NCBI GenBank assembly: GCA_002401945.1
Contig: NVUP01000005.1
Location: forward strand, 191,033 to 198,047
Direction: 5' to 3'
Length of the DNA: 7,015 bases
Source of the DNA: Paracoccaceae bacterium
Lineage (GTDB): Bacteria; Pseudomonadota; Alphaproteobacteria; Rhodobacterales; Rhodobacteraceae
Shown here: one piece after another, positions 1 through 6,124 of the stretch
Layout of the letters: every line of letters begins with the position of its first letter
How positions within the stretch are numbered: position 1 is the stretch's first letter
Position numbers and translations under genes: made by a program
The notes under the pieces: generated by a model
The model's database searches: none
The model's input: only the letters and a program-made list of their open reading frames with translations
What the model was told of the DNA's origin: nothing

Positions 1-24
1 TTATGTTACGCCCAAACGGCTGTT

Positions 25-67
25 TTGACAAAATTCTTGCATAAACCGACCGGTTGGTCAATATATT
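25..67 (+). promoter_or_regulatory. Probable paaZ promoter
   Basis: A candidate -35 box TTGCAT lies at 37-42, followed after 17 bases by an AT-rich -10 candidate AATATA at 60-65 (TATATT at 62-67 would give 19 bases). Transcription would begin near 72-75, leaving a short leader before the paaZ start. A better -35 match, TTGACA at 25-30, has no -10 box at the right distance. The assignment rests on position and weak consensus match only. Confidence 0.4.
45..58. promoter_or_regulatory. Palindromic operator, TetR-type
   Basis: ACCGACC-GGTTGGT is a 14-base inverted repeat with one mismatched pair (G48/T55). It sits between the candidate -35 and -10 boxes of paaZ, where a bound protein would block RNA polymerase. 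Palindromes built on ACCGACCGGTCGGT are typical targets of TetR-family repressors, including regulators of phenylacetate and acyl-CoA catabolism in proteobacteria. The palindrome is seen directly; the TetR assignment is inference. No TetR gene lies in the window, so the regulator would be encoded elsewhere. The PaaX-type protein encoded downstream is an alternative, but E. coli PaaX recognises a different, widely spaced motif. Confidence 0.55.
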
Positions 68-88
68 CTGCAACCACCCCACGGCATC

Positions 89-94
89 AAGGAG
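89..94 (+). promoter_or_regulatory. Ribosome binding site of paaZ
   Basis: AAGGAG ends six bases before the ATG at 101. This strong Shine-Dalgarno match fixes the paaZ start. Confidence 0.8.
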
Positions 95-100
95 AGCGGC

Positions 101-2131
101 ATGAGCATTCAACAGGTATCCAGTTTTGCCTTTGGCCAGTGGATCGCGCCCGGTGCCGGAGCACGCGAAATTGCCAGCGCCATCACCGGTGAAGTGATCG
201 CCAGCGCCGGCAATGATGCCTTGGATGTGCAGGCCATGCTGCAGTACGCCCGCAACGTCGGTGGGCCTGCCCTGCGCGCTCTGACATTTCACGACCGTGC
301 ACGCATGCTGAAAGCATTGGCGGCGCATCTGGGCCAGCACAAGCAAGCCCTGTACGAGGCCTCGTTTGATACCGGCGCCACCATGAGCGACCATCTGATT
401 GACGTGGACGGCGGCATTGGCACCATGTTTGTGTTTGCCTCCAAGGGGCGGCGGGAAATGCCGGATGGACATGTCTATCTGGACGGCGAGGTTGAACAGC
501 TCAGCCGCAATGGCACCTTTCTGGGCCAGCACATCTGCACCCCGCTGCAAGGCGTTGCGGTGCATATCAACGCCTTCAACTTTCCAGTCTGGGGCATGCT
601 CGAGAAGCTGGCGCCGACCCTGCTGGCTGGCGTTCCAGCAATTGTGAAACCGGCCACCAGCAGTTGTTATGTCACAGAACTGGCGGTGCGGCTGATGCTG
701 GACAGCGGCATTCTGCCTGCAGGCGCCTTGCAGCTGGTTTCGGGCGGTATTGGCGACATGCTGGACCATCTGGGGCTAATGGATGTGGTCAGTTTTACCG
801 GCTCGGCCCAGACCGCGCTGAAACTGCGATCCAACCCGGTGATCTTAAAAAACTCGGTCCGGTTTGTCGCGGAACAAGACAGCCTCAACGGCTCGATCCT
901 GGGGCCGGACGCGGTGCCGGGTACGCCGGAATTTGATCTGTTTATCAAAGAGGTCAGCCGCGAGATGACTGCCAAGGCAGGACAGAAATGCACCGCCATC
1001 CGCCGCATCATCGCGCCTGACGAGCAAGTAGAAGCGGTGATCGAAGCGCTATCTGTGCGGCTGGACAAGATTACCATTGGCGATCCGCGCTTGGACACCA
1101 CCCGCATGGGCGCGCTGGTCTCTGCCAGCCAGAAACGCGACGTGCTGGCAAAGGCCGCGATGATCGGCCAGGAAGCCACCCGGGTTTATGGCGATCCTGA
1201 GAATTTTAGCGTCGATGGGGCGGATGCCGACAAAGGCGCCTTTGTGCCGCCGATGCTGTTCCACTGCGCCGACCCGGATACCGCCCAGCGAGTACATGAC
1301 ACCGAGGCCTTTGGCCCTGTTTCCACCGTGATGGGGTACCGCGACGTCGATCACGCGGTGGCACTGGTCAACAAGGGTCAGGGCTCGCTGGTGGCCTCGG
1401 TGATCACCCGCGACCCGGAGGTGGCGCGGCAGGTGGCGCTGGGGGCTGGCGCCTATCATGGGCGTCTGTATTTCAACAATCGCGACTCGATGAAGGAAAG
1501 CACCGGCCATGGCTCGCCCCTGCCCCATATGGTGCATGGTGGCCCCGGCCGGGCAGGCGGCGGCGAAGAGTTGGGCGGGGTGCGGGGAGTGATGCACTAT
1601 ATGCAGCGCACCGCGATCCAAGGCAGCCCGGATATTCTTACCGCCATTGGCCAGACATGGGTGCCGGGCAGCCGTGAGATCAAAACTCCGGCGCATCCGT
1701 TTACCCGCAATTTTGGCGAGTTGCTGATTGGCGAAACCCTGCACAGCCCCTCTCGCACTGTCACTCTGGACGACATCGAGACCTTTGCCAATTTCACCGG
1801 CGACACATTTTACGCCCACATGGACGACGAGGCCGCCAAACGGAACCCGTTCTTCCCCGGCCGGGTGGCGCATGGCTATCTGCTGCTGTCCTTTGCTGCC
1901 GGGCTGTTTGTCGAACCAAACGAAGGCCCGGTTCTGGCCAATACCGGGCTGGACAATCTGCGTTTCATGAAACCGGTCTCAGCCGGTGACAGCATCAAGG
2001 TCCGCCTGACGGTCAAGAAAAAGACCCCCCGCAACGAAGACTACGGCGAAGTGCGCTGGCATGTCACCCTGACCAATCAAGACGGCGAACAGGTGGCTGA
2101 ATACGAATTGCTGACCATGAATGCCTATTAG
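101..2131 (+). CDS. paaZ: PaaZ, bifunctional oxepin-CoA hydrolase / 3-oxo-5,6-dehydrosuberyl-CoA semialdehyde dehydrogenase
   Basis: This 676-residue cytoplasmic enzyme opens the oxepin-CoA ring in aerobic phenylacetate degradation and oxidises the resulting aldehyde with NADP+. Residues 1 to about 515 form an aldehyde dehydrogenase domain, with the cofactor-site stretch NAFNFPVWG (157-165), the general base Glu258 (FVAEQ) and the nucleophile Cys297 (GQKCTAIRR). Residues about 530-676 form a MaoC-like hot-dog hydratase with the Asp568/His573 pair in GDTFYAH and the following [13 protein letters not shown]. These match E. coli PaaZ Glu256, Cys295, Asp561 and His566 at nearly the same spacing, and the length is normal for the family. 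All catalytic residues are present, so it should be active. The AAGGAG site supports the start. It is first in an apparent unit with the PaaX-family gene; the other paa genes are not in the window. Confidence 0.96.
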   Translation: MSIQQVSSFAFGQWIAPGAGAREIASAITGEVIASAGNDALDVQAMLQYARNVGGPALRALTFHDRARMLKALAAHLGQHKQALYEASFDTGATMSDHLIDVDGGIGTMFVFASKGRREMPDGHVYLDGEVEQLSRNGTFLGQHICTPLQGVAVHINAFNFPVWGMLEKLAPTLLAGVPAIVKPATSSCYVTELAVRLMLDSGILPAGALQLVSGGIGDMLDHLGLMDVVSFTGSAQTALKLRSNPVILKNSVRFVAEQDSLNGSILGPDAVPGTPEFDLFIKEVSREMTAKAGQKCTAIRRIIAPDEQVEAVIEALSVRLDKITIGDPRLDTTRMGALVSASQKRDVLAKAAMIGQEATRVYGDPENFSVDGADADKGAFVPPMLFHCADPDTAQRVHDTEAFGPVSTVMGYRDVDHAVALVNKGQGSLVASVITRDPEVARQVALGAGAYHGRLYFNNRDSMKESTGHGSPLPHMVHGGPGRAGGGEELGGVRGVMHYMQRTAIQGSPDILTAIGQTWVPGSREIKTPAHPFTRNFGELLIGETLHSPSRTVTLDDIETFANFTGDTFYAHMDDEAAKRNPFFPGRVAHGYLLLSFAAGLFVEPNEGPVLANTGLDNLRFMKPVSAGDSIKVRLTVKKKTPRNEDYGEVRWHVTLTNQDGEQVAEYELLTMNAY

Positions 2132-2191
2132 GCCATTGCACGGGCATAGAACCGCGCAAAAAACGAACAACATCTTGTCATCGCACTGTAA

Positions 2192-2213
2192 CGGACTGGC
2201 CTCGCCTAGTCCG
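2192..2213. repeat. Inverted repeat (hairpin) in the paaZ-paaX spacer
   Basis: CGGACT at 2192-2197 is perfectly complementary to AGTCCG at 2208-2213. A G-T and a G-C pair extend the stem to 8 bp around a 6-base loop. It ends 18 bases before the PaaX-family start codon. There is no T-run, so it is not a standard terminator. It could be an operator for autoregulation or a structure affecting translation of the downstream gene. Confidence 0.4.
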
Positions 2214-2231
2214 GGGACCTACATAGGTTAC

Positions 2232-3035
2232 ATGGAACACTCGTATGACCCGTGGTTTGAAACCAGTGTTGACCTGCTGAGCGACCCGCAGAACCAGCGC
2301 GTCTGGTCGATCATCATCTCGCTGTTTGGCGACATGGCGCAACAACCCAATGACCAGATCAGCGGCAGCGCCCTGACCCGCATCATCACCCCGATGGGCA
2401 TCAAACCCGAGGCAATCCGGGTTGCGTTGCACCGGCTGCGCAAGGACGGTTGGATCGAAAGCGCCCGTTCGGGCCGGGCCTCAATCCACTATCTGACCCA
2501 ATATGGTCGCGACCAGTGCAGCGCGGTCACCCCGCGGATCTACGCGCGTGAGCCGGCCGCGCCGCAAGGCTGGCACGTGCTGATCGCCACCGACACCTGT
2601 GGTCAGTCTGCGCTGGACCAGGCCTTGATGCTGCCGGGCTATATCGCGGTCAACCGCACCACCGCGTTGGGATGTGGGCCCCGGCCTGGGAACACAGATG
2701 ACCTGCTGGCTCTTGATGCAACCAATTTCTCCCTGCCCAGCTGGTTCAAGGCGCAGTTATTCCCCACCGAGATCTCCAAATCCTGTGCAGCCCTGCTGAA
2801 CGTGCTCAATCGCATTCCACCGCCAGGACCCGAGCTAAATTCGGCACAGATTGCATCGCTGCGCACCCTGATAGTCCATCGCTGGCGTCGCGTGGTGCTG
2901 CGGCACCCGGATCTACCGGCCAGCTTTTACCCGGCGGCCTGGCCTGGCGACGCCTGCCGACACAAAGTCTTTTCCTTGCTCGACCATTTGCCCCGCCCCA
3001 ACCTCGCTGAACTTGGCGAGACCGTCGAGGCCTAA
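2232..3035 (+). CDS. paaX: PaaX-family transcriptional repressor
   Basis: This is a 267-residue DNA-binding regulator of the PaaX family, which represses phenylacetate genes until phenylacetyl-CoA binds. The N-terminal winged helix covers residues about 20-95, with a probable recognition helix at 56-77 (PEAIRVALHRLRKDGW) and a wing at SGRASIHYLTQYGR. A PaaX central domain follows (GWHVLIATD, 113-121). The C-terminal family signature contains WRRVVLRHPDLP and FYPAAWPGDACR (218-243). E. coli PaaX is longer, about 316 residues. An upstream ATG at 2121, overlapping the paaZ end, is open but adds 37 low-quality residues, so I chose the ATG at 2232, where the family sequence begins. The ribosome site there is weak (AGG at 2225-2227). 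The next gene follows after 27 bases, suggesting co-transcription. Adjacency to paaZ supports a role in the same pathway; the ligand is inferred. Confidence 0.88.
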   Translation: MEHSYDPWFETSVDLLSDPQNQRVWSIIISLFGDMAQQPNDQISGSALTRIITPMGIKPEAIRVALHRLRKDGWIESARSGRASIHYLTQYGRDQCSAVTPRIYAREPAAPQGWHVLIATDTCGQSALDQALMLPGYIAVNRTTALGCGPRPGNTDDLLALDATNFSLPSWFKAQLFPTEISKSCAALLNVLNRIPPPGPELNSAQIASLRTLIVHRWRRVVLRHPDLPASFYPAAWPGDACRHKVFSLLDHLPRPNLAELGETVEA

Positions 3036-3062
3036 CCCATCCCCCTTGCCCGGACCTCGGAC

Positions 3063-4019
3063 ATGACGGTTATCAATTCTCTAGCCCTTGCAACATTGGC
3101 ACTGCCTGCGGCCTTTCTTGCGGCCTCTCATCTAAAAACCCGCCGCCTGGCGCGCCAGGCCGAGGCGCTGGTGCCATCTGTGGGTCAGCTTCAGCCGGTG
3201 CCGGGCGGTATGATCCACTATGTCGAAATGGGCCCCGCTGAGGCGCCCCCCTTGGTGCTGATCCACGGCTTGTCAGGGCAGCTGCAACACTTCACTTACG
3301 CGCTGGCCGACTTGCTGGCAGCAGATTTTCGCCTGATCATCCTGGACCGTCCCGGCTGTGGCTATTCCAGCCGAGACCATGACCGCCTGGCCACCCTGTC
3401 CGAGCAGGCGCGGATGATCCAGGCCTTTCTGGACCTGCGCAATGTGGAGCAACCGATCCTGTGTGGACACTCGCTGGGCGGAGCCATCGCGCTGGCCATG
3501 GCGCTGGACGCCCCCCAGAAGATACGCGGCTTGGCGCTGTTGGCACCGCTGACCCATCCGGTGGCAGATGCAGGCAGTTTCAAAGGGTTGATCGTGCAGT
3601 CGCCATGGATGCGCCGCCTGATGGCACAGACGGTTGCCATTCCTGCCGCACAACGCACCGCAGCTGAGGTGCTGCAACAGGTTTTTGCCCCATCCCCCTG
3701 CCCCGAGGATTTCCTGATCCGGGCTGGTGGCGCGTTGGGCCTGCGTCCCAAAAGCTTTGTCACCGCCTCCGCTGACGCAACTTTGGCCAGTGGTGGCATT
3801 GCGGTCCAATCGGCCCGCTACGGACCTGAATTAAAGACCCCAGGCGCGGTGCTGTTTGGAGCGGCGGATGCGGTCTTAAGCCACCAGCTAAATGGCACAT
3901 CCATGGCGCCTTACGGGCTGCCCTGCCAGATCGAACCCGGTCAAGGACATATGCTGCCCATCACGGCACCAACGCTGTGCAATCAGTTCATCAGAGACAC
4001 CGCCGCAGAGCTGCCGTAA
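3063..4019 (+). CDS. Membrane-anchored alpha/beta hydrolase
   Basis: This 318-residue alpha/beta-hydrolase-fold protein begins with a hydrophobic segment (about residues 5-22, followed by KTRRLARQ), which suggests a single N-terminal membrane anchor. The fold's landmarks are in order: oxyanion-loop HG in VLIHGLSG (His68-Gly69), DRPGCGYSS (95-103), nucleophile elbow GHSLGG (Ser137), acid Asp269 in GAADAVLS and catalytic His296 in GQGHMLPI. All triad residues are present, so it is probably an active esterase, lipase or related hydrolase. The substrate cannot be read from the sequence. It lies 27 bases after the PaaX-family gene on the same strand, so it may be co-transcribed. Phenylacetate clusters often carry a soluble thioesterase of another fold (PaaI), but a membrane-tethered hydrolase is not one of the standard pathway enzymes. 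The ATG at 3063 has no strong ribosome site. Confidence 0.85.
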   Translation: MTVINSLALATLALPAAFLAASHLKTRRLARQAEALVPSVGQLQPVPGGMIHYVEMGPAEAPPLVLIHGLSGQLQHFTYALADLLAADFRLIILDRPGCGYSSRDHDRLATLSEQARMIQAFLDLRNVEQPILCGHSLGGAIALAMALDAPQKIRGLALLAPLTHPVADAGSFKGLIVQSPWMRRLMAQTVAIPAAQRTAAEVLQQVFAPSPCPEDFLIRAGGALGLRPKSFVTASADATLASGGIAVQSARYGPELKTPGAVLFGAADAVLSHQLNGTSMAPYGLPCQIEPGQGHMLPITAPTLCNQFIRDTAAELP

Positions 4020-4114
4020 GCACCGTGTTGCGGCCCCATCCGGAGCGGTGCATCCAGAGTTTTCTGCCGCGTTGGAAAAATCACCTGCAATGTCTCTTTG
4101 CAACGGTTTCTCTC

Positions 4115-4143
4115 TTGACCCCACCCTGTGAACCTCCTAAATC
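4115..4143 (+). promoter_or_regulatory. Promoter of the tRNA gene
   Basis: TTGACC at 4115-4120 and TAAATC at 4138-4143 are separated by exactly 17 bases, and transcription would start about 8 bases before the tRNA. Box quality, spacing and position agree with a sigma-70-type promoter for the tRNA. Confidence 0.65.
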
Positions 4144-4158
4144 GCCAGCACACAGCGT

Positions 4159-4235
4159 GGCGGTGTAGCTCAGTTGGTTAGAGCAGCGGAATCATAATCC
4201 GCGTGTCCGGGGTTCAAATCCCTGCACCGCCACCA
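4159..4235 (+). tRNA. tRNA with CAT anticodon, probably elongator tRNA-Met
   Basis: A full cloverleaf of 77 bases can be drawn. The acceptor stem is GGCGGTG/CACCGCC, the D stem GCTC/GAGC, the anticodon stem GCGGA/TCCGC with loop ATCATAA (anticodon CAT at 4193-4195), and the T arm CGGGG-TTCAAAT-CCCTG. The discriminator A and CCA are encoded (4232-4235). The first acceptor pair is G-C, unlike the unpaired C1-A72 of initiator tRNA, so it is not fMet. A CAT anticodon could also be tRNA-Ile whose C34 is modified to lysidine; overall similarity favours elongator Met. It marks the border between intact housekeeping-type genes on the left and fragmentary accessory DNA on the right. Confidence 0.95.
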
Positions 4236-4652
4236 AAACTTTCAATATTTAGTGTAGCGCGCTGAGCCGAATTGAACGCAGAGACGATCCGAGTTAGATT
4301 TTCCGGACGACAATTGCGGCTCAGAAGCAGCCAGCCAGCTAAACTATGTATGGCGCGGCGCGGTCTTCCGGACGTATCGGCGAAATTTACCGGACAAATA
4401 TGCTGCCCAATGCTGCTGGCGCGAAGATTTGTTAGAATGGGCGGACACCGGTCCTTCGCTGCGGTCAGCATCAACGGCAGTTAAGCCCAGAAAATCTCAT
4501 TGGCCGCTAACGTGTCGACTTAAATATCCATCAGGAATTGCGTATGGAAGCTTGTAACTGGAAAACTTGATTGGTGTTTTCCTTCATGGCATACAACTTT
4601 AAGTTTGTGATCATTATTCTAGATTTTAGTGTAATTTTCGTGAAATGTCTCT
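4236..4652. other. Gene-free stretch after the tRNA
   Basis: About 417 bases hold no gene I can support. Short ORFs exist on both strands (for example 4272-4484 plus and 4214-4474 minus), but they overlap each other, lack ribosome sites and resemble no family. The last 150 bases become clearly AT-rich. No integrase or recombinase gene is visible, and no second copy of the tRNA 3' end occurs in the window. Confidence 0.6.
4560..4582. repeat. Perfect 7-bp inverted repeat
   Basis: GGAAAAC (4560-4566) and GTTTTCC (4576-4582) are exact complements around a 9-base loop, about 70 bases upstream of the membrane NTPase start. It could be a protein-binding site for that gene; it is a poor terminator because the stem is AT-rich and no T-run follows. 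It could also be chance in AT-rich DNA. Confidence 0.3.
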
Positions 4653-5198
4653 ATGCTTTCAAGACTGAAAACACCAAACAAACGCCTTTGGGCAAAAGCT
4701 TTGTTCCTTGCTTTCCTGCTTGGCATTTTTGTTGGCGTTGCAGCCGTTTTCCAAATTTTGCCAAGTCTTGCTCAGCGGATCATTGAAGTAATCGCCGACA
4801 GTATCTTCGGACTTGCCTCTGTAATGGGCGAACACAACATCTTCGTAGAAAACAATCTGACAAAGGCTGCAACAACTTCACTCAGTGTTTTTGCCGTTTC
4901 AGTTGCCCCGATTCGCGCGATTGTTTCTCAAATATGGGCTGAGCCACCAACAATTCTGGATCAAGAAATCACTCGGGTGAACAGCTATCCGGACGATCCA
5001 TTGGCCGAAACCGCAGCACTTGTTGGGCGCGACGAAGAAATGCGAAACTTAATGATATTTGCTGGCCAAAAAGCAGGTAGCGGTGCAACTTGGATGGCCC
5101 TGACCGGTGCTCACGCAGTCGGCAAATCAAGACTGGCCAATGCCTGGCTGCGCAGGCTTCGTGAATTGGGGTGGTCGTTTCAGGGTTCGGGTTATTGA
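4653..5198 (+). pseudogene. Membrane-anchored P-loop NTPase, truncated after Walker A
   Basis: The frame encodes 181 residues. A strong transmembrane segment lies at about residues 13-36 (ALFLAFLLGIFVGVAAVF), and a weaker hydrophobic stretch at 68-92 may be a second one. The soluble part has VGRDEEM (124-130), a common entry to AAA/STAND-type ATPase domains, then a Walker A loop GAHAVGKS (152-159) and the helix that follows it. The protein should continue to Walker B and sensor regions, but protein-like sequence stops near Trp174 (5174), followed by seven unrelated residues and a stop. At that point IS30-type sequence begins on the other strand, so insertion or recombination probably removed the C-terminus. 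Without Walker B it cannot hydrolyse ATP. The original role is unknown; membrane-tethered STAND-like NTPases occur in accessory and defence loci. No clear ribosome site precedes the ATG. Confidence 0.7.
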
Positions 5199-5290
5199 AC
5201 GCAACGACACCTTCGCACGCAGGCCTCAGGATATCTCTTCTCGGTCGATCAGGGTCAGAGCCAGGCGCGACCTCATGCGGTCCGGTGGAT
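5172..5290 (-). mobile_element. IS30-family transposase fragment with internal stop
   Basis: Read on the minus strand from 5290 downward, one frame gives PPDRMRSRLALTLIDREEIS, a TGA stop (5226-5228), then GLRAKVSLRSITRTLKRP. From memory of the family, this matches the helix-turn-helix region of IS30-type transposases, where the usual text is close to RSRLALTLxEREEISRGL followed by SxRxIARxLxRxxSTVSRE. The stop sits exactly where Arg is expected, so a single CGA to TGA change explains it. Upstream residues (towards 5310) fit the family only with frame changes, and downstream the sequence ends at the NTPase joint near 5172. Only about 40 residues survive; the catalytic DDE domain and terminal inverted repeats are absent. 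It is dead debris that probably broke the neighbouring NTPase gene. Confidence 0.7.
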
Positions 5291-5451
5291 AATGACACCT
5301 ATGAGGCGTTGCTGAACGCCCTGTTGGGTCTCATCGACGGCGCAATCAACACCCATGCAGGAATGTGTAATCAGTCACAGGTCGTCGAGGTTCTAGGTGA
5401 GATCGGGGGTATTGCCGACATCACCCTTGTAAAGGGTTACTACGCCGCGCA
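5291..5451. other. Unassigned segment between IS fragment and minus-strand ORF
   Basis: No gene is recognised. On the plus strand a frame continuing from GTG 5285 (VDNDTYEALLNALLGLIDG and onward to about 5480) reads like a soluble, partly helical protein piece, but it has no ribosome site and no family match. On the minus strand the ORF ending at 5452 overlaps an ATG in a TGATG arrangement, but that frame stops after 19 codons. It may be a gene scrap left by rearrangement. Confidence 0.35.
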
Positions 5452-5820
5452 TCACAACACCGCCGCGCGGATCAGATCATCCAAGGTCATGGCCAAAATC
5501 AACTTGCCGGACCGTGCTGGCCAGCCCATGATTTTTTCGGTTTTCTCCAGGCCAAACCTGCAACCGCAAACCAGAACCAAGGCGGTGAAAGCCCAGGGGT
5601 GTAAATGGTCTGCAATGCAATCCAGCGGCGCGGCATCAAGGGCGACAGCCATATCGCATATTTCAGAAATCGCCTTGGCCGCATCGATATGGGGTTGGAT
5701 GAACCATCCAATTAAGGGACCCTCTGCAATCGGGTGTTTGCGCTGTTTAACCGATGGACAATTGAGCAAATCCAAAAGTTCAGGGGTGACGCATTCCAAG
5801 CATAATGTGGGGGTTTTCAT
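5452..5820 (-). CDS. Hypothetical protein with DUF6456-like C-terminus
   Basis: This 122-residue minus-strand ORF is better supported than the plus-strand frame across it. GAGG lies 7 bases before its ATG (5820-5818), and its composition is protein-like. Its C-terminal part, LVCGCRFGLEKTEKIMGWPA followed by RSGKLILAMTLDDL, resembles the closing motif of the alphaproteobacterial DUF6456 domain, in which GLE, GWPARS and a helical ALD-type tail recur. DUF6456 proteins are usually longer and poorly characterised, so this may be a short phage version or a remnant. The N-terminal half (PLIGWFIQPHIDAAKAISEI) is unrecognised. It points away from the phage protease/capsid genes and towards the IS fragment. 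The similarity is from memory, not from a search, and function is unknown. Confidence 0.5.
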   Translation of the reverse strand: MKTPTLCLECVTPELLDLLNCPSVKQRKHPIAEGPLIGWFIQPHIDAAKAISEICDMAVALDAAPLDCIADHLHPWAFTALVLVCGCRFGLEKTEKIMGWPARSGKLILAMTLDDLIRAAVL

Positions 5821-6124
5821 GCCGCCACCTCGCGGTGGACGGCCTGGACGTGGCCGGGCTGAAATAGCCCTTTCCGGTGTCGTGGGTGTCGACTTTGATG
5901 CCGAAACAGTGTCCGAAGCAATCGCCTATTTTTCGGGCCCGATTTGCATCCGCCTGAATTCCGGAGGGGGGATTGCCTCTGAAGGCACGGCTATCCATTC
6001 GGTTCTGTCTGAGTATCGAGGTCACAAGACAATCCTTGTTCAAGGCATCGCGGCAAGCGCGGCTTCCGTTATTATGATGGCAGGTGATCGTATCGAAATG
6101 TCTGCCGGATCTACTCGCGTGTGA
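5819..6124 (+). pseudogene. ClpP-like phage prohead protease, N-terminal remnant
   Basis: From about 5858 the frame reads AEIALSGVVGVDFDAETVSE, then CIRLNSGGGIASEGTAIHSV and GIAASAASVIMMAGD. This is the N-terminal core of ClpP-fold proteases that mature phage proheads: the oxyanion-type SGGG loop and the nucleophile Ser in GIAAS are present. Sequence then stops at a TGA (6122-6124), before the usual MMMIHDP segment that brings the catalytic His and, later, the Asp. The catalytic centre is therefore incomplete. A possible ATG at 5819 follows a run of Gs, but residues before 5858 are rich in Pro, Arg and Gly and probably foreign to the fold. A longer open frame reaches back to 5171, but that stretch is antisense to the IS30 fragment and the minus-strand ORF. 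The capsid half follows at once in another frame. Confidence 0.75.
5821..5843. repeat. GC-rich hairpin beside divergent start codons
   Basis: GCCGCCACC (5821-5829) pairs with GGTGG-A-CGGC (5834-5843) around loop TCGC, giving 9 bp with one bulged A. Its left arm holds the Shine-Dalgarno complement of the minus-strand ORF. It might be a rearrangement scar, a regulator site, or chance. Confidence 0.35.

Noticed and set aside
1049..1873. 274-codon minus-strand ORF inside paaZ
   Set aside because: It lies entirely antisense to a well-supported paaZ with intact domains; its composition (His, Gly, Ala, Arg rich) is that of an antisense shadow in high-GC DNA.
2121..2231. Upstream ATG extension of the PaaX-family gene, overlapping paaZ
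   Set aside because: The 37 extra residues do not resemble the family N-terminus, and the hairpin and spacer would become coding; the ATG at 2232 fits the family better.
3273..3809. Minus-strand ORFs inside the hydrolase gene
   Set aside because: They are antisense to a frame with a complete catalytic triad and have no recognisable features of their own.
4207..4235. attL/attR pair from the tRNA 3' end
   Set aside because: I found no second copy of the tRNA 3' sequence within the window; an att site is possible but not shown.
4214..4484. Short ORFs on both strands just after the tRNA
   Set aside because: They overlap each other antisense, one extends into the tRNA 3' end, they lack ribosome sites and show no recognisable domain.
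6112..6124. Programmed -1 frameshift joining the protease and capsid frames
   Set aside because: No slippery heptamer is present at the joint, and the protease lacks its catalytic His/Asp part, so a deletion explains the frame change better.
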